Below are positions 6,845 to 13,078 of a stretch of 13,078 nt of DNA, piece after piece. The notes below the pieces were generated by a model that searched no databases, was not told where the DNA came from, and was given only the letters and a program-made list of their open reading frames with translations. The position numbers and the translations under genes are program-made. Each line of letters opens with the position of its first letter. Within the stretch, counting starts at the first letter, position 1. Source of the DNA: Trichomonas tenax (lineage: Eukaryota > Parabasalia > Trichomonadida > Trichomonadidae); the NCBI GenBank assembly GCA_023091735.1, contig JALKBU010001290.1, forward strand, positions 1-13,078, in the 5' to 3' direction.

Positions 6845-9800
6845 TTATTTCCAACAGCCGAGAAGTGTTAACAATGGGGACCATATATTGTGCGATTTGT
6901 CCCAGACAGTCTCTGGTGGAGCTTCGTACAAACTTCCAACAACGAACTTTGAGTCCTTTCCGTCAAGTTTGACGAGATAAACAGGCTGGTACTCGCACTG
7001 AATTGCAATTTCGTTGAATCGCAGGGACTGTGATCTAGTTGGAAGGTATGTAGCGAAGAGTGACTGGATGAACATAACAGGGACAGTAGCAATACCACTC
7101 ATTGTGACAATAGCAAACCATGAGACAGGATCAGCAAGTGTTCTGAACATAACAAGATACATCTCTCTTGTGATGGATATCTGAGAAATCATATTTGCAA
7201 GGACTGCAGCGGCAAGGTAGAGAATCCAGTTACCCCAGATAAAGATTAAGTTGAGTGATGTCCAATTCTGAGTATCGATTGTTGTTGTGATAATGACTGT
7301 GAGAATGAGTGAAGAGTAGACAACCTGTTGTGCTTCGCCGAGGTTGGAAGGTGTTCCATCAAGTGGATTGATATGATCGACATTGTAGAAGTTGAATGTG
7401 ATGACAACAATAACAATGGCCTGATAGATTGATCTGATGATCCACCAGAAGATTGTTCTGACGTTGATGAACTGGCGCTTGCGTGTATCTGTGTACACGA
7501 ATGGATGAAGGTAAATAGTTGACTCTTCGACATCCTTATCGAACAAGAAGAAGATAACTGGAAGAATTGTAAAGATAGCGTTGTAGCACATGAGGTTGAA
7601 GTCATTCAAGAAGCTGGCTGCAGAGAATCCGTTGTGATGCATGTAGGCAACCTGAATGAGAGCAAGAAGGATGGACTTGTACAAGCAGAATTGAGAAAGC
7701 CATGATGTTCTGTATGCAGAGTAACGACCATGAATCAAAATAAGACGTTGGATGTAAGAGAACTGAGAGACTGCGAAATCAGCGGCGACTGCAGCTTGGC
7801 GACCTTCCTTACCAATGATACCAATACCAATGTGTGCAGATCTGAGCATTGTAACATCGTTACCACCATCACCGACAGCGCATGTAACGTTACCAAGTGA
7901 TTTGATAGCTTCGACGTATAAAGCTTTTTGCTTTGGCATTGTACGAGCGCAGATAACAGATCGTGCTTGTGAAGCAAGTTCTGCGAACTCCTTTCTAAGT
8001 GGACCGAGGAATTCTTGTGTGCACGGTGCATTACCTTCAAGGACAAGATAGAATGGATGTGAAATCATTTTGACATGATCAGATACTCTCTTTAAGAGTG
8101 TTGCAGAATCAATGCCTAAATCCTTTGTTGAAAGCTTGATGAGTTCACCGTCATTGGAAATCAAGCGTGTTGATCTTGCGATCTTGACAGCTGTGTTCAT
8201 TAAATCTCCTGTGACCATCCAAACCTTGATGCCTGCATCTCTGAGCATTTCGATTGTAAGCGGAACTCCATCTTGAAGGGAGTCCTCAATGCCTGTGATA
8301 CCAATCAATCTCTGACCAGCTTCAAATTTGTCAAAGACAGCTTCAACAGCTGCTTGTCTGTTTTCATGGTTCTGGCGGGCAGCATTAAGATCTGTCTGGA
8401 ATATCTTAACTTCGTCTTCGGTAAGTTCGCGCATTGAAAGTGCCATAACACGAAGACCAAGAGAAGAGAATGTATCAACTTGGCTTTCATAATTTTGATA
8501 TGTAGCTGTGCAATGCTCAACAATCTTTTCGTGAGCACCCTTCATGAACAAGAAGTATGAATTTGTTGTTGCATTCTGAACAATAACAGACATTCTCCTG
8601 CGTGTGAATGAGAATGGAAGTGTCTCAACGACTCTGAATGTGAGTGGCTGAATTGGGTACTTCGTTGATGAAATCTTGATGACGTCCTTAATCTGTTGGA
8701 TGTTAAGACCAAGCTTATTGATAGCTTCAAGGAATGAAACTTCTTCTGGTGAAACACCTTCGAAAACGATGCCGGATGGTGTGTCGATGATCTTAAGTGT
8801 GTGGCACACAGATAAGCAAACAATTGATAAGATAACTTCTGGATCTTCATTGTTAATCTTATCTGTGAGGGTGTTGTCTTCAAGGATGTTATCAGCTGAT
8901 CCGTTGTGACCATAGTAATCCTGTCCAACAGTGATCTTTGTAAGACGCATTTGATTTTCTGTAAGAGTACCTGTTTTATCTGTGAAAACATACTGGATTG
9001 CGCCAAGGTCCTCAATAACTGATGTGTTGTTAACAAGGCAGCGCTGGATCATCTTTTCATTCCTATCAACGTAGCAAATCTTGCGATCATTCCTGATCCA
9101 GACAGCATAAACGTACTTACAGATATCGAGAGTAACTTTGAGTGAGACAGGAATCATGATTGAAGTGAGAAGATAACATCTAATGTATAAAATAATGAAA
9201 TCTGCCTTCTTACCAATTGGATAATCCTTATCAAGGAACAAATATGTTTCTGACTTCATTAACTTCTTCTTGTAAACGTTTCCGAGCGATCCTGTAAGAA
9301 TTGCGAGCAAAATTTGTGCAATGAAAATACCAATGGAAACTTTGTTGAGGATCTTTTCGATTTCAGTCCACTTAATCGGCGGCGCTTGAGCATTCAATCC
9401 AAGCTTTGTTTGAAGTCCTGTATAACAAACAACACCGTAAACGCTCTCAACGTTCCTCAAGAAAACGCCCTGTTGAATAAGCTGATTTTCGCTAACTGGG
9501 AAGCATTCTGAATCTGGGTCTTCAATGTAAATACTCGAATCGAAATTGTATAAGTCAGGATTTGGAGGAGCACAGCGAATGTAGATCTTTGATGTCCTGA
9601 GTCCTTCTGTACCGAACTGTTGAGTTTGCGGTAATGTATATCTTTCCTTGAGATTTGTTTCTCCATCCAAGTTTGCAGTCTCGATGCAGCATTTTCCATC
9701 AGCATTTGATGAGTAGAGCAAGCAGATATCGCACGGGCACTCAGCATTCCTGTTCAGAATTAAGATATCGCCGGGCACGATTTCTTGAGATTGGACTGTG

Positions 9801-10162
9801 AGTTGCCTCTGATCTCTGATGATTGAGTATAATCTTTCGTTCGTTTTTTTATCCTCTTTGTGCTGTTGGACATCATCAATGCCTTCTCTAACGAATGCAA
9901 CGGCGAAAATTAATATAATTGGAAGCCACGTCGTGAATGGGTTAACAGGAGTAACAGCATTCCACAGCTGGAGGACACCAATGATAATAAAGTAAAGATT
10001 CATAAATCTACGAAGGTGAGCCCAAAGAATTTTAGGCAAGAATGTAAATATTGTGTATTTGCTATTCACAACCCTGTTGTTCGGGTACTGCATATTATGG
10101 TTGGAGTTGTTCGTGCAAATAAATCTGTCAGCTGTCTCTTCTTTGCTACCGAAACAGCCCAT
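6845..10162 (-). CDS. P4-type phospholipid-translocating ATPase (aminophospholipid flippase)
   Basis: A 1105-residue P-type ATPase, predicted to move phospholipids from the outer/luminal to the cytosolic leaflet. Typical P4 signatures in order: NSKYTIFTFLP (33-43) before M1; the actuator loop DGETNLKER (166-174); PVSL in M4 (338-341, the P4 PISL variant); phosphorylation motif DKTGTLT (395-401, D395); GVSPEE (469-474); FTRRRMSV (519-526); KGA (541-543); TGD (651-653); the hinge GDGGNDV (764-770); HGRYSAYR (811-818); and the M5 lysine in CLYKS (K829) that is conserved in flippases. Hydrophobic segments fit ten helices: two near 52-92, two near 275-345 and six between 823 and 1042. The C-terminal tail is short (~62 residues). 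The N-terminus MGCFGSKEE matches a myristoylation/palmitoylation motif. Most flippases need a CDC50 partner; none is encoded here. The start is fixed by M1 beginning only ~50 residues later. It is upstream of, and in the same direction as, the chaperone gene. Confidence 0.93.
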   Translation of the reverse strand: MGCFGSKEETADRFICTNNSNHNMQYPNNRVVNSKYTIFTFLPKILWAHLRRFMNLYFIIIGVLQLWNAVTPVNPFTTWLPIILIFAVAFVREGIDDVQQHKEDKKTNERLYSIIRDQRQLTVQSQEIVPGDILILNRNAECPCDICLLYSSNADGKCCIETANLDGETNLKERYTLPQTQQFGTEGLRTSKIYIRCAPPNPDLYNFDSSIYIEDPDSECFPVSENQLIQQGVFLRNVESVYGVVCYTGLQTKLGLNAQAPPIKWTEIEKILNKVSIGIFIAQILLAILTGSLGNVYKKKLMKSETYLFLDKDYPIGKKADFIILYIRCYLLTSIMIPVSLKVTLDICKYVYAVWIRNDRKICYVDRNEKMIQRCLVNNTSVIEDLGAIQYVFTDKTGTLTENQMRLTKITVGQDYYGHNGSADNILEDNTLTDKINNEDPEVILSIVCLSVCHTLKIIDTPSGIVFEGVSPEEVSFLEAINKLGLNIQQIKDVIKISSTKYPIQPLTFRVVETLPFSFTRRRMSVIVQNATTNSYFLFMKGAHEKIVEHCTATYQNYESQVDTFSSLGLRVMALSMRELTEDEVKIFQTDLNAARQNHENRQAAVEAVFDKFEAGQRLIGITGIEDSLQDGVPLTIEMLRDAGIKVWMVTGDLMNTAVKIARSTRLISNDGELIKLSTKDLGIDSATLLKRVSDHVKMISHPFYLVLEGNAPCTQEFLGPLRKEFAELASQARSVICARTMPKQKALYVEAIKSLGNVTCAVGDGGNDVTMLRSAHIGIGIIGKEGRQAAVAADFAVSQFSYIQRLILIHGRYSAYRTSWLSQFCLYKSILLALIQVAYMHHNGFSAASFLNDFNLMCYNAIFTILPVIFFLFDKDVEESTIYLHPFVYTDTRKRQFINVRTIFWWIIRSIYQAIVIVVITFNFYNVDHINPLDGTPSNLGEAQQVVYSSLILTVIITTTIDTQNWTSLNLIFIWGNWILYLAAAVLANMISQISITREMYLVMFRTLADPVSWFAIVTMSGIATVPVMFIQSLFATYLPTRSQSLRFNEIAIQCEYQPVYLVKLDGKDSKFVVGSLYEAPPETVWDKSHNIWSPLLTLLGCWK

Positions 10163-10215
10163 TTCTGTTTTTTTTTTTACTTTTTCTTTGATAAGGATAA
10201 GGTTCTTTGTTATGA
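10163..10215 (-). promoter_or_regulatory. Flippase leader with A11 tract and weak Inr candidate
   Basis: On the minus strand the leader contains eleven consecutive A residues (complement of T at 10168-10178) ending 5 nt before the ATG. The nearest TCAYW match is TCATA at 10215-10211, about 51 nt upstream; the closer TCAAAG does not fit. The start site is therefore uncertain, but the A-rich leader resembles that of the 5-phosphatase gene. Confidence 0.35.
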
Positions 10216-10418
10216 AGTTTCTGAACTGATTTTCCCAAATCCATGCTTTCCTTTGTGTACAGATTATATTTGCCTGATAATTATCTCATTAAAAGTTGTT
10301 TTTTTTTCTTTGTGTGGCAGAATGTACGTTATTTAAAAAGTCACTTTTTGGCATCGGTCGTTGTTTAGTTTTGGTGTCTAGGTGAGGATTCAAAACTAGA
10401 CTTTTCTATATGGCACAA
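10216..10418. other. Region upstream of the flippase, no gene seen
   Basis: T-rich on the plus strand with several homopolymer runs. It presumably holds the flippase promoter. No recognisable element was found beyond the candidates listed for its leader. Confidence 0.4.
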
Positions 10419-10637
10419 TCAAAAATGTAACTCAGCAAATTTATCAAAGAACCTATTTAGGTGCTCTGGACTAAAGTCATTGCTAAGATGTTGGTTTCTA
10501 GCCTTGGTGTTACCAGTGACTTTCTACAAGAGTATCTGGCGTCGGAATCCGTCTTGAAACCTACATGTTAAAGTTCGAAATTTGTACCACAAAATTTTTG
10601 CCGATTTTTTGGCTCCATCTTCTACACAAAGCTGCCA
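10419..10637 (-). pseudogene. Decayed antisense coding relic, family unknown
   Basis: One minus-strand frame is open for 73 codons except for a single TAG at 10526-10524, ending in TGA at 10421-10419. The stretch is less AT-rich than its surroundings and reads like protein: AKILWYKFRTLTCRF before the stop, and HLSNDFSPEHLNRFFDKFAE after it. The W...F then FNxFF-like spacing faintly recalls the linker between endonuclease and reverse transcriptase in non-LTR retroelements, but that is a weak resemblance and such elements are not typical of parabasalids. It could be any broken gene. Confidence 0.3.
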
Positions 10638-11156
10638 CTAACATTCTACTGGTCACTCACAAATTTACTAAGGGCTGCTACAGAGGGTTTTTGAGATCCG
10701 ATTATCTCCATATTTAACGATGATTTATGCATATTTATAGAAATCCGTGTAATTTACAACAGTAGTTCGGTTCAATTACAGATATAAAACTATCAATATC
10801 TCTATCTAAGATTTCATTCATAATGTTTTTATAAAATTTTGTTTTTTTTTCTTTGAATAAATACTTCTACCTTTATAATCATATCTATAAACATCTTATC
10901 AATTCATTTTATGAATATGATTTTTTCACTTTTTTGGACATGTTGAAATATTTAAGCGTTGTATGTTGTTTCTATGATCAGTAGTCCAATTAGTCTGTTT
11001 TAATGAAAATGAATTTCATTTTTCCTAATTTTTTTTTGAAAATCGAAAAATTAAAATTGCCTATTTAATGGTAAAATTAAGCATGCGGCAGTTATACACA
11101 AAGTATGTTATTTTTTACTCAATACCTAATGAAAGTACGCAAATTTTCCACGCGTG
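10638..11156. other. AT-rich spacer with nothing recognised
   Basis: Strongly A/T-biased with long T runs and no supported coding stretch on either strand. No tRNA-like or repeat structure was seen before the GC-rich hairpins begin. Confidence 0.5.
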
Positions 11157-11204
11157 CCGCTTTGCGGAACTCTCAGTTCTATTGGGAGGGGCTTTGCCCC
11201 TTCC
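11157..11204. repeat. Three consecutive GC-rich hairpins in AT-rich DNA
   Basis: Three stem-loops lie end to end: CCGC-TTT-GCGG (11157-11167), GAAC-TCTCA-GTTC (11167-11179), and GGAGGGGC-TTT-GCCCCTTCC (11185-11204, one bulged T). They stand out sharply from the surrounding A/T-rich sequence. Adjacent short stem-loops of this kind suggest a structured RNA or DNA end, or a terminator-like element of mobile DNA; the function is unknown. Confidence 0.6.
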
Positions 11205-11345
11205 AAACCCACTACTGTAAAATCATCCACCAAAACATAATTGAATGTCACATTTTTTATTTGAATGCTTTGACATATCTTAAATGCAGCATAATCAATA
11301 TAGCTATTTTGCAACAAAAAAATTGAAGAAGCACAAAATTCTTAA

Positions 11346-11451
11346 GTGCGTATAATTGTGAGTACCCACACTTTGTAGACTATATAAAAATTGAAAGTGT
11401 CTGGTCATTTTCAGAACTTATTGGCCTGTACAACCTATCAATTATACGCAC
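11346..11451. repeat. Perfect 13-bp inverted repeat
   Basis: GTGCGTATAATTG at 11346-11358 is matched by its exact complement CAATTATACGCAC at 11439-11451, with 80 bp between. It lies just left of the AT-rich segment with small ORFs. It could be the ends of a tiny non-autonomous element (106 bp), a protein-binding pair, or chance. No flanking duplication is obvious. Confidence 0.55.
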
Positions 11452-11500
11452 CATACAAAAAATTCAGTGAGTTTTAAAATTGAACACGCACTATGGATTA

Positions 11501-11538
11501 GTAGTATATGATTGGGGGTTGGTTGCCAATTTTTGTAA
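11501..11538 (+). repeat. Direct repeat, copy 1
   Basis: GTAGTATATG-ATTGGGGGTTGGTTGCCAA and the following bases to GTAA match 12185-12221 in the same orientation with three substitutions and one 1-bp gap, 684 bp away. The two copies flank the 125-codon ORF at 11643. Confidence 0.8.
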
Positions 11539-11642
11539 CTATATATAGTGGGGACAATAACTAATATATATAGTGGGGGAAAAACTAAGTTAATTTTTTT
11601 ATTATTTAATTTTTTAATAAGTAAAAAAGCAACTATATATAG
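11537..11642 (+). promoter_or_regulatory. CTATATATAG boxes before a small gene
   Basis: AACTATATATAG occurs at 11537-11548 and 11631-11642, with a related ACTAATATATATAG at 11560-11573. The first and third contain the perfect palindrome CTATATATAG, and the first two are followed by TGGGG. The last copy directly abuts the ATG at 11643, leaving no leader if transcription begins downstream of it. This does not look like a host Inr promoter. A promoter or operator role is inference from position and repetition. Confidence 0.4.
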
Positions 11643-12020
11643 ATGGTAACGATTCAACCTGAGCTAATGAATAAATACATCAAAAAGTCTATGGAAATCA
11701 TTAAAAATCAAGAAAATGAAAACCACACCATACCTCAACGATTAGGACATGGATTAAATCCTGAATGGGTTAAAGAACAATTTAGAAAACAAAATTGTGA
11801 ATTAATATCTGAATATGAAAATTGTAATTCAGAAATGACATCTAAATATAATGGTAAAGTGTACATAACAACATGGAAGAGATTCCAAAAAGGAGATTAT
11901 GAACATAAACGACTAAAACTTTCTGATAAAGAAATTAAAGTCATAGATGAACCCAAAGAAGATGGAATTAGTATTTATTGTTATAAAAAAGTGAGGGGTA
12001 AGAATGGAAGCTTCTTGTGA
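11643..12020 (+). CDS. Hypothetical 125-residue protein of Maverick/virus-like style
   Basis: An ATG-started frame of 125 codons ending in TGA, with the high Lys/Asn/Glu/Ile content of mobile-element genes in this kind of genome. Residues ~27-52 (TIPQRLGHGLNPEWVKEQFR) look like a folded, conserved block, followed by CELISEYENCNSEM with two Cys. This vaguely recalls HNH-type nuclease fragments encoded by parabasalid mobile elements, but the His/Asn catalytic core is not visible, so I assign no function. The coding sense may once have run past the stop. It lies between the two direct repeats. Codon use is A-ending and unlike the host genes to the left. Confidence 0.55.
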   Translation: MVTIQPELMNKYIKKSMEIIKNQENENHTIPQRLGHGLNPEWVKEQFRKQNCELISEYENCNSEMTSKYNGKVYITTWKRFQKGDYEHKRLKLSDKEIKVIDEPKEDGISIYCYKKVRGKNGSFL

Positions 12021-12091
12021 CATATTAACTGTATTTACTCTTACGATTTAAAAAACTTAATGTTTAATTTTATTTTTTTATTGCTCTGTAA

Positions 12092-12205
12092 ATGAGTATA
12101 AATGCTTACGATATTAGATATTTAGGATTCAATAACAATGAATTGATGAAAATATTAAGAGATGGTAACTATGACGTCAGCAGAGTAGTATATGTTGGGG
12201 GTTAG
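12092..12205 (+). pseudogene. 37-codon ORF cut off by direct repeat copy 2
   Basis: ATG at 12092 opens a 37-codon frame with a convincing protein-like start (MSINAYDIRYLGFNNNELMK) that ends in a TAG at 12203-12205. The last nine or so codons fall in the direct repeat (from 12185), so the native C-terminus appears to have been replaced by repeat sequence. I do not recognise the family. It is a probable truncated gene of the same mobile segment; a real micro-ORF is possible. Confidence 0.35.
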
Positions 12206-12221
12206 TTGCCAAAATTTGTAA
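12185..12221 (+). repeat. Direct repeat, copy 2
   Basis: GTAGTATATG-TTGGGGGTTAGTTGCCAA and the following bases to GTAA, matching 11501-11538. Sequence to its right differs from that to the right of copy 1, so the similarity stops at GTAA. Confidence 0.8.
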
Positions 12222-12311
12222 ATGCATCGATGTAATCATTTATGATGTATTGACCCCATTTTTGAAGGATTTAACGCTTAATTTCCGACAAACTAAACGA
12301 TTCAATATTAC

Positions 12312-12336
12312 GGGCTCCGGACTATGTCCTGAACCC
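12312..12336. repeat. GC-rich imperfect hairpin
   Basis: GGGCTCCGGAC (12312-12322), loop TAT, GTCCTGAACCC (12326-12336), with 9 of 11 pairs. It lies in AT-rich sequence between the second direct repeat and the ORF at 12395. It may be an RNA 3'-end stem or a DNA-binding site. Confidence 0.45.
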
Positions 12337-12394
12337 ACAAGGCTGCAAGTTAATTTTAAAAAATAATTTTTTATTCTTGCATAAACAGCGACCA

Positions 12395-12517
12395 ATGTCG
12401 AATATCAAAAATGACAAAATAAGGAAACATTTTGGAGATTTCGGAAATAAAACATCCTTCTTTAAATCAAGTATTTCAGAAACTGTTCGCATGAATAGGT
12501 TAATGTATGAGTCATAA
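12395..12517 (+). CDS. Small hypothetical ORF of 40 residues
   Basis: ATG at 12395 to TAA at 12515-12517. The peptide is polar and aromatic-rich rather than A/T-random (KHFGDFGNKTSFFKSS), which hints at a real coding segment. There is no recognised family. It ends 70 bp before a perfect GC palindrome. It may be a relic of a longer gene. Confidence 0.3.
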   Translation: MSNIKNDKIRKHFGDFGNKTSFFKSSISETVRMNRLMYES

Positions 12518-12585
12518 ATGAATTATATTTTTGGAGATTAGTGGGGGAAGTTTTGAAAAAAGGTGTTTTGACGCTTAGCGCCGGG

Positions 12586-12604
12586 AACCCTCCGGAGGGT
12601 TTTT
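12586..12604. terminator. Perfect 16-bp GC palindrome followed by T4
   Basis: AACCCTCCGGAGGGTT (12586-12601) is a perfect palindrome within AT-rich DNA and runs into four T residues on the plus strand. In bacteria this would be called a terminator. In a eukaryotic mobile element it is better described as a hairpin-forming site, possibly acting at a transcript end, since it separates the small ORFs from the next gene region. Confidence 0.45.
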
Positions 12605-12720
12605 GAATACGTATAGAAAATTGAGAGGGTTAAAATCGAAATCGCGAAAATATTTTGCTTTGAATTTTGAATAGTGTCTCAAATGTGAAAATGTGAAAAT
12701 ATAAGAGAGAATAAATGATA

Positions 12721-12938
12721 ATTAAAATTTGATGTTTTAAGTTAACGGATGTGTCAAGATTTAAAATTTAATGTTTTAAATTAAGTTTAATGACTAACTA
12801 ACTAAGAAAAGAAAGCGTAAGGATTTTATGACTTCGAAAATTCAAAAATTATTTTTTAGTGTTTACGATTAAAATTTGATGTTTTAAGTTAACGGATGTG
12901 TCAAGATTTAAAATTTAATGTTTTAAATTAAGTTTAAT
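12721..12938. repeat. Two exact 71-bp direct repeats with internal 39-bp periodicity
   Basis: Positions 12721-12791 and 12868-12938 are identical over 71 bp, offset by 147 bp. Each copy contains two related 22-mers 39 bp apart, TTAAAATTTGATGTTTTAAG-TT and TTAAAATTTAATGTTTTAAA-TT, joined by AACGGATGTGTCAAGA. The pair lies just upstream of the ORF starting at 12981. Confidence 0.9.
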
Positions 12939-12980
12939 TTTTAAAAATTTATTTTTTAATAAATCTAAAAGTAAGCGAAA

Positions 12981-13078
12981 ATGTCAATCCAAATTTTTGA
13001 TGCTTCAAACAAGATAAATAAATTAATCGAAGAACATAAACAGTTTGTTCTCGCAAATAATTTCTTACATAAAGAATT
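12981..13078 (+). CDS. Partial gene, N-terminus only, runs off the window
   Basis: ATG at 12981 opens a frame that continues without stop to the end of the window (32 codons). The start MSIQIFDASNKINKLIEEHK is protein-like, with a probable amphipathic helix from about residue 8 onward. No family can be assigned from this length. The repeated 71-bp blocks upstream probably belong to its control region. Confidence 0.5.
   Translation, partial: MSIQIFDASNKINKLIEEHKQFVLANNFLHKE

Noticed and set aside
8542..9036. 164-codon antisense-region open frame inside the flippase gene, same strand but a different frame.
   Set aside because: Residue composition (Ser/Leu/Thr/His-rich) is that of a shifted reading of a codon-biased gene. 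The overlapping flippase frame has all catalytic motifs.
10360..10700. GC-richer stretch considered as a tRNA or other RNA gene.
   Set aside because: No cloverleaf, T-loop (GTTCRA) or A/B box arrangement could be found.
11105..11326. Small frames on both strands through the GC hairpin block.
   Set aside because: They exist because the hairpins are stop-poor. Neither has a protein-like core outside the hairpins.
12787..12806. ACTAACTAACTAAG as a possible trichomonad intron branch/3' splice site.
   Set aside because: It lacks the ACTAACACACAG core of the parabasalid 3' splice motif and there is no matching GTAYGT 5' site in a coding context.

Overview
The window looks like a piece of a parabasalid protist genome, most likely Trichomonas vaginalis or a close relative such as Tritrichomonas. 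Reasons: long intronless genes in the standard code; very short intergenic and leader sequences; a TCAYWW initiator-like motif 26 nt before one start codon and about 60 nt before another; a TAAA motif overlapping or just after a stop codon; host genes with moderate GC set in very AT-rich DNA that carries remnants resembling Maverick/Polinton elements. Species was not verified by a search.

Left flank (1-2890): a broken gene resembling the N-terminus of a Maverick-type family B DNA polymerase (165-869) runs into a second broken coding segment of different base composition (870-1308). After about 700 bp with nothing recognisable there is a compact ~330 bp palindromic element (about 1993-2325). 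It has ~70 bp terminal inverted repeats around six 21-bp units, followed by an extra copy of its right end. A short coding-like relic lies at 2581-2691.

Host gene core (2919-10162): three complete genes. A 693-residue inositol polyphosphate 5-phosphatase of the OCRL/INPP5B type (+) converges, with only 79 bp between stop codons, on a 413-residue calreticulin/calnexin-like lectin chaperone (-). About 520 bp further on is a 1105-residue P4-type phospholipid flippase (-). All three act in endomembranes (phosphoinositide turnover, ER glycoprotein folding, lipid asymmetry), but nothing in the sequence shows co-regulation. The two minus-strand genes have separate upstream regions. Departures from family norms: the chaperone's P-domain arm is replaced by an acidic-then-basic low-complexity stretch, and it lacks both a membrane anchor and KDEL. 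The flippase begins with a textbook MGCxxSK dual-acylation motif.

Right flank (10163-13078): a decayed antisense coding relic (10419-10637), a cluster of GC-rich hairpins (11157-11204), an inverted repeat (11346-11451), then an AT-rich segment with small plus-strand ORFs, a 37/38-bp direct repeat around one ORF, CTATATATAG boxes just before a start codon, a perfect 16-bp GC-rich palindrome, two exact 71-bp repeats, and the start of a gene running off the end. I read this segment as virus-like or Maverick-like mobile DNA. That is inference from style and neighbours; no hallmark protein (integrase, capsid, packaging ATPase) is visible in it.
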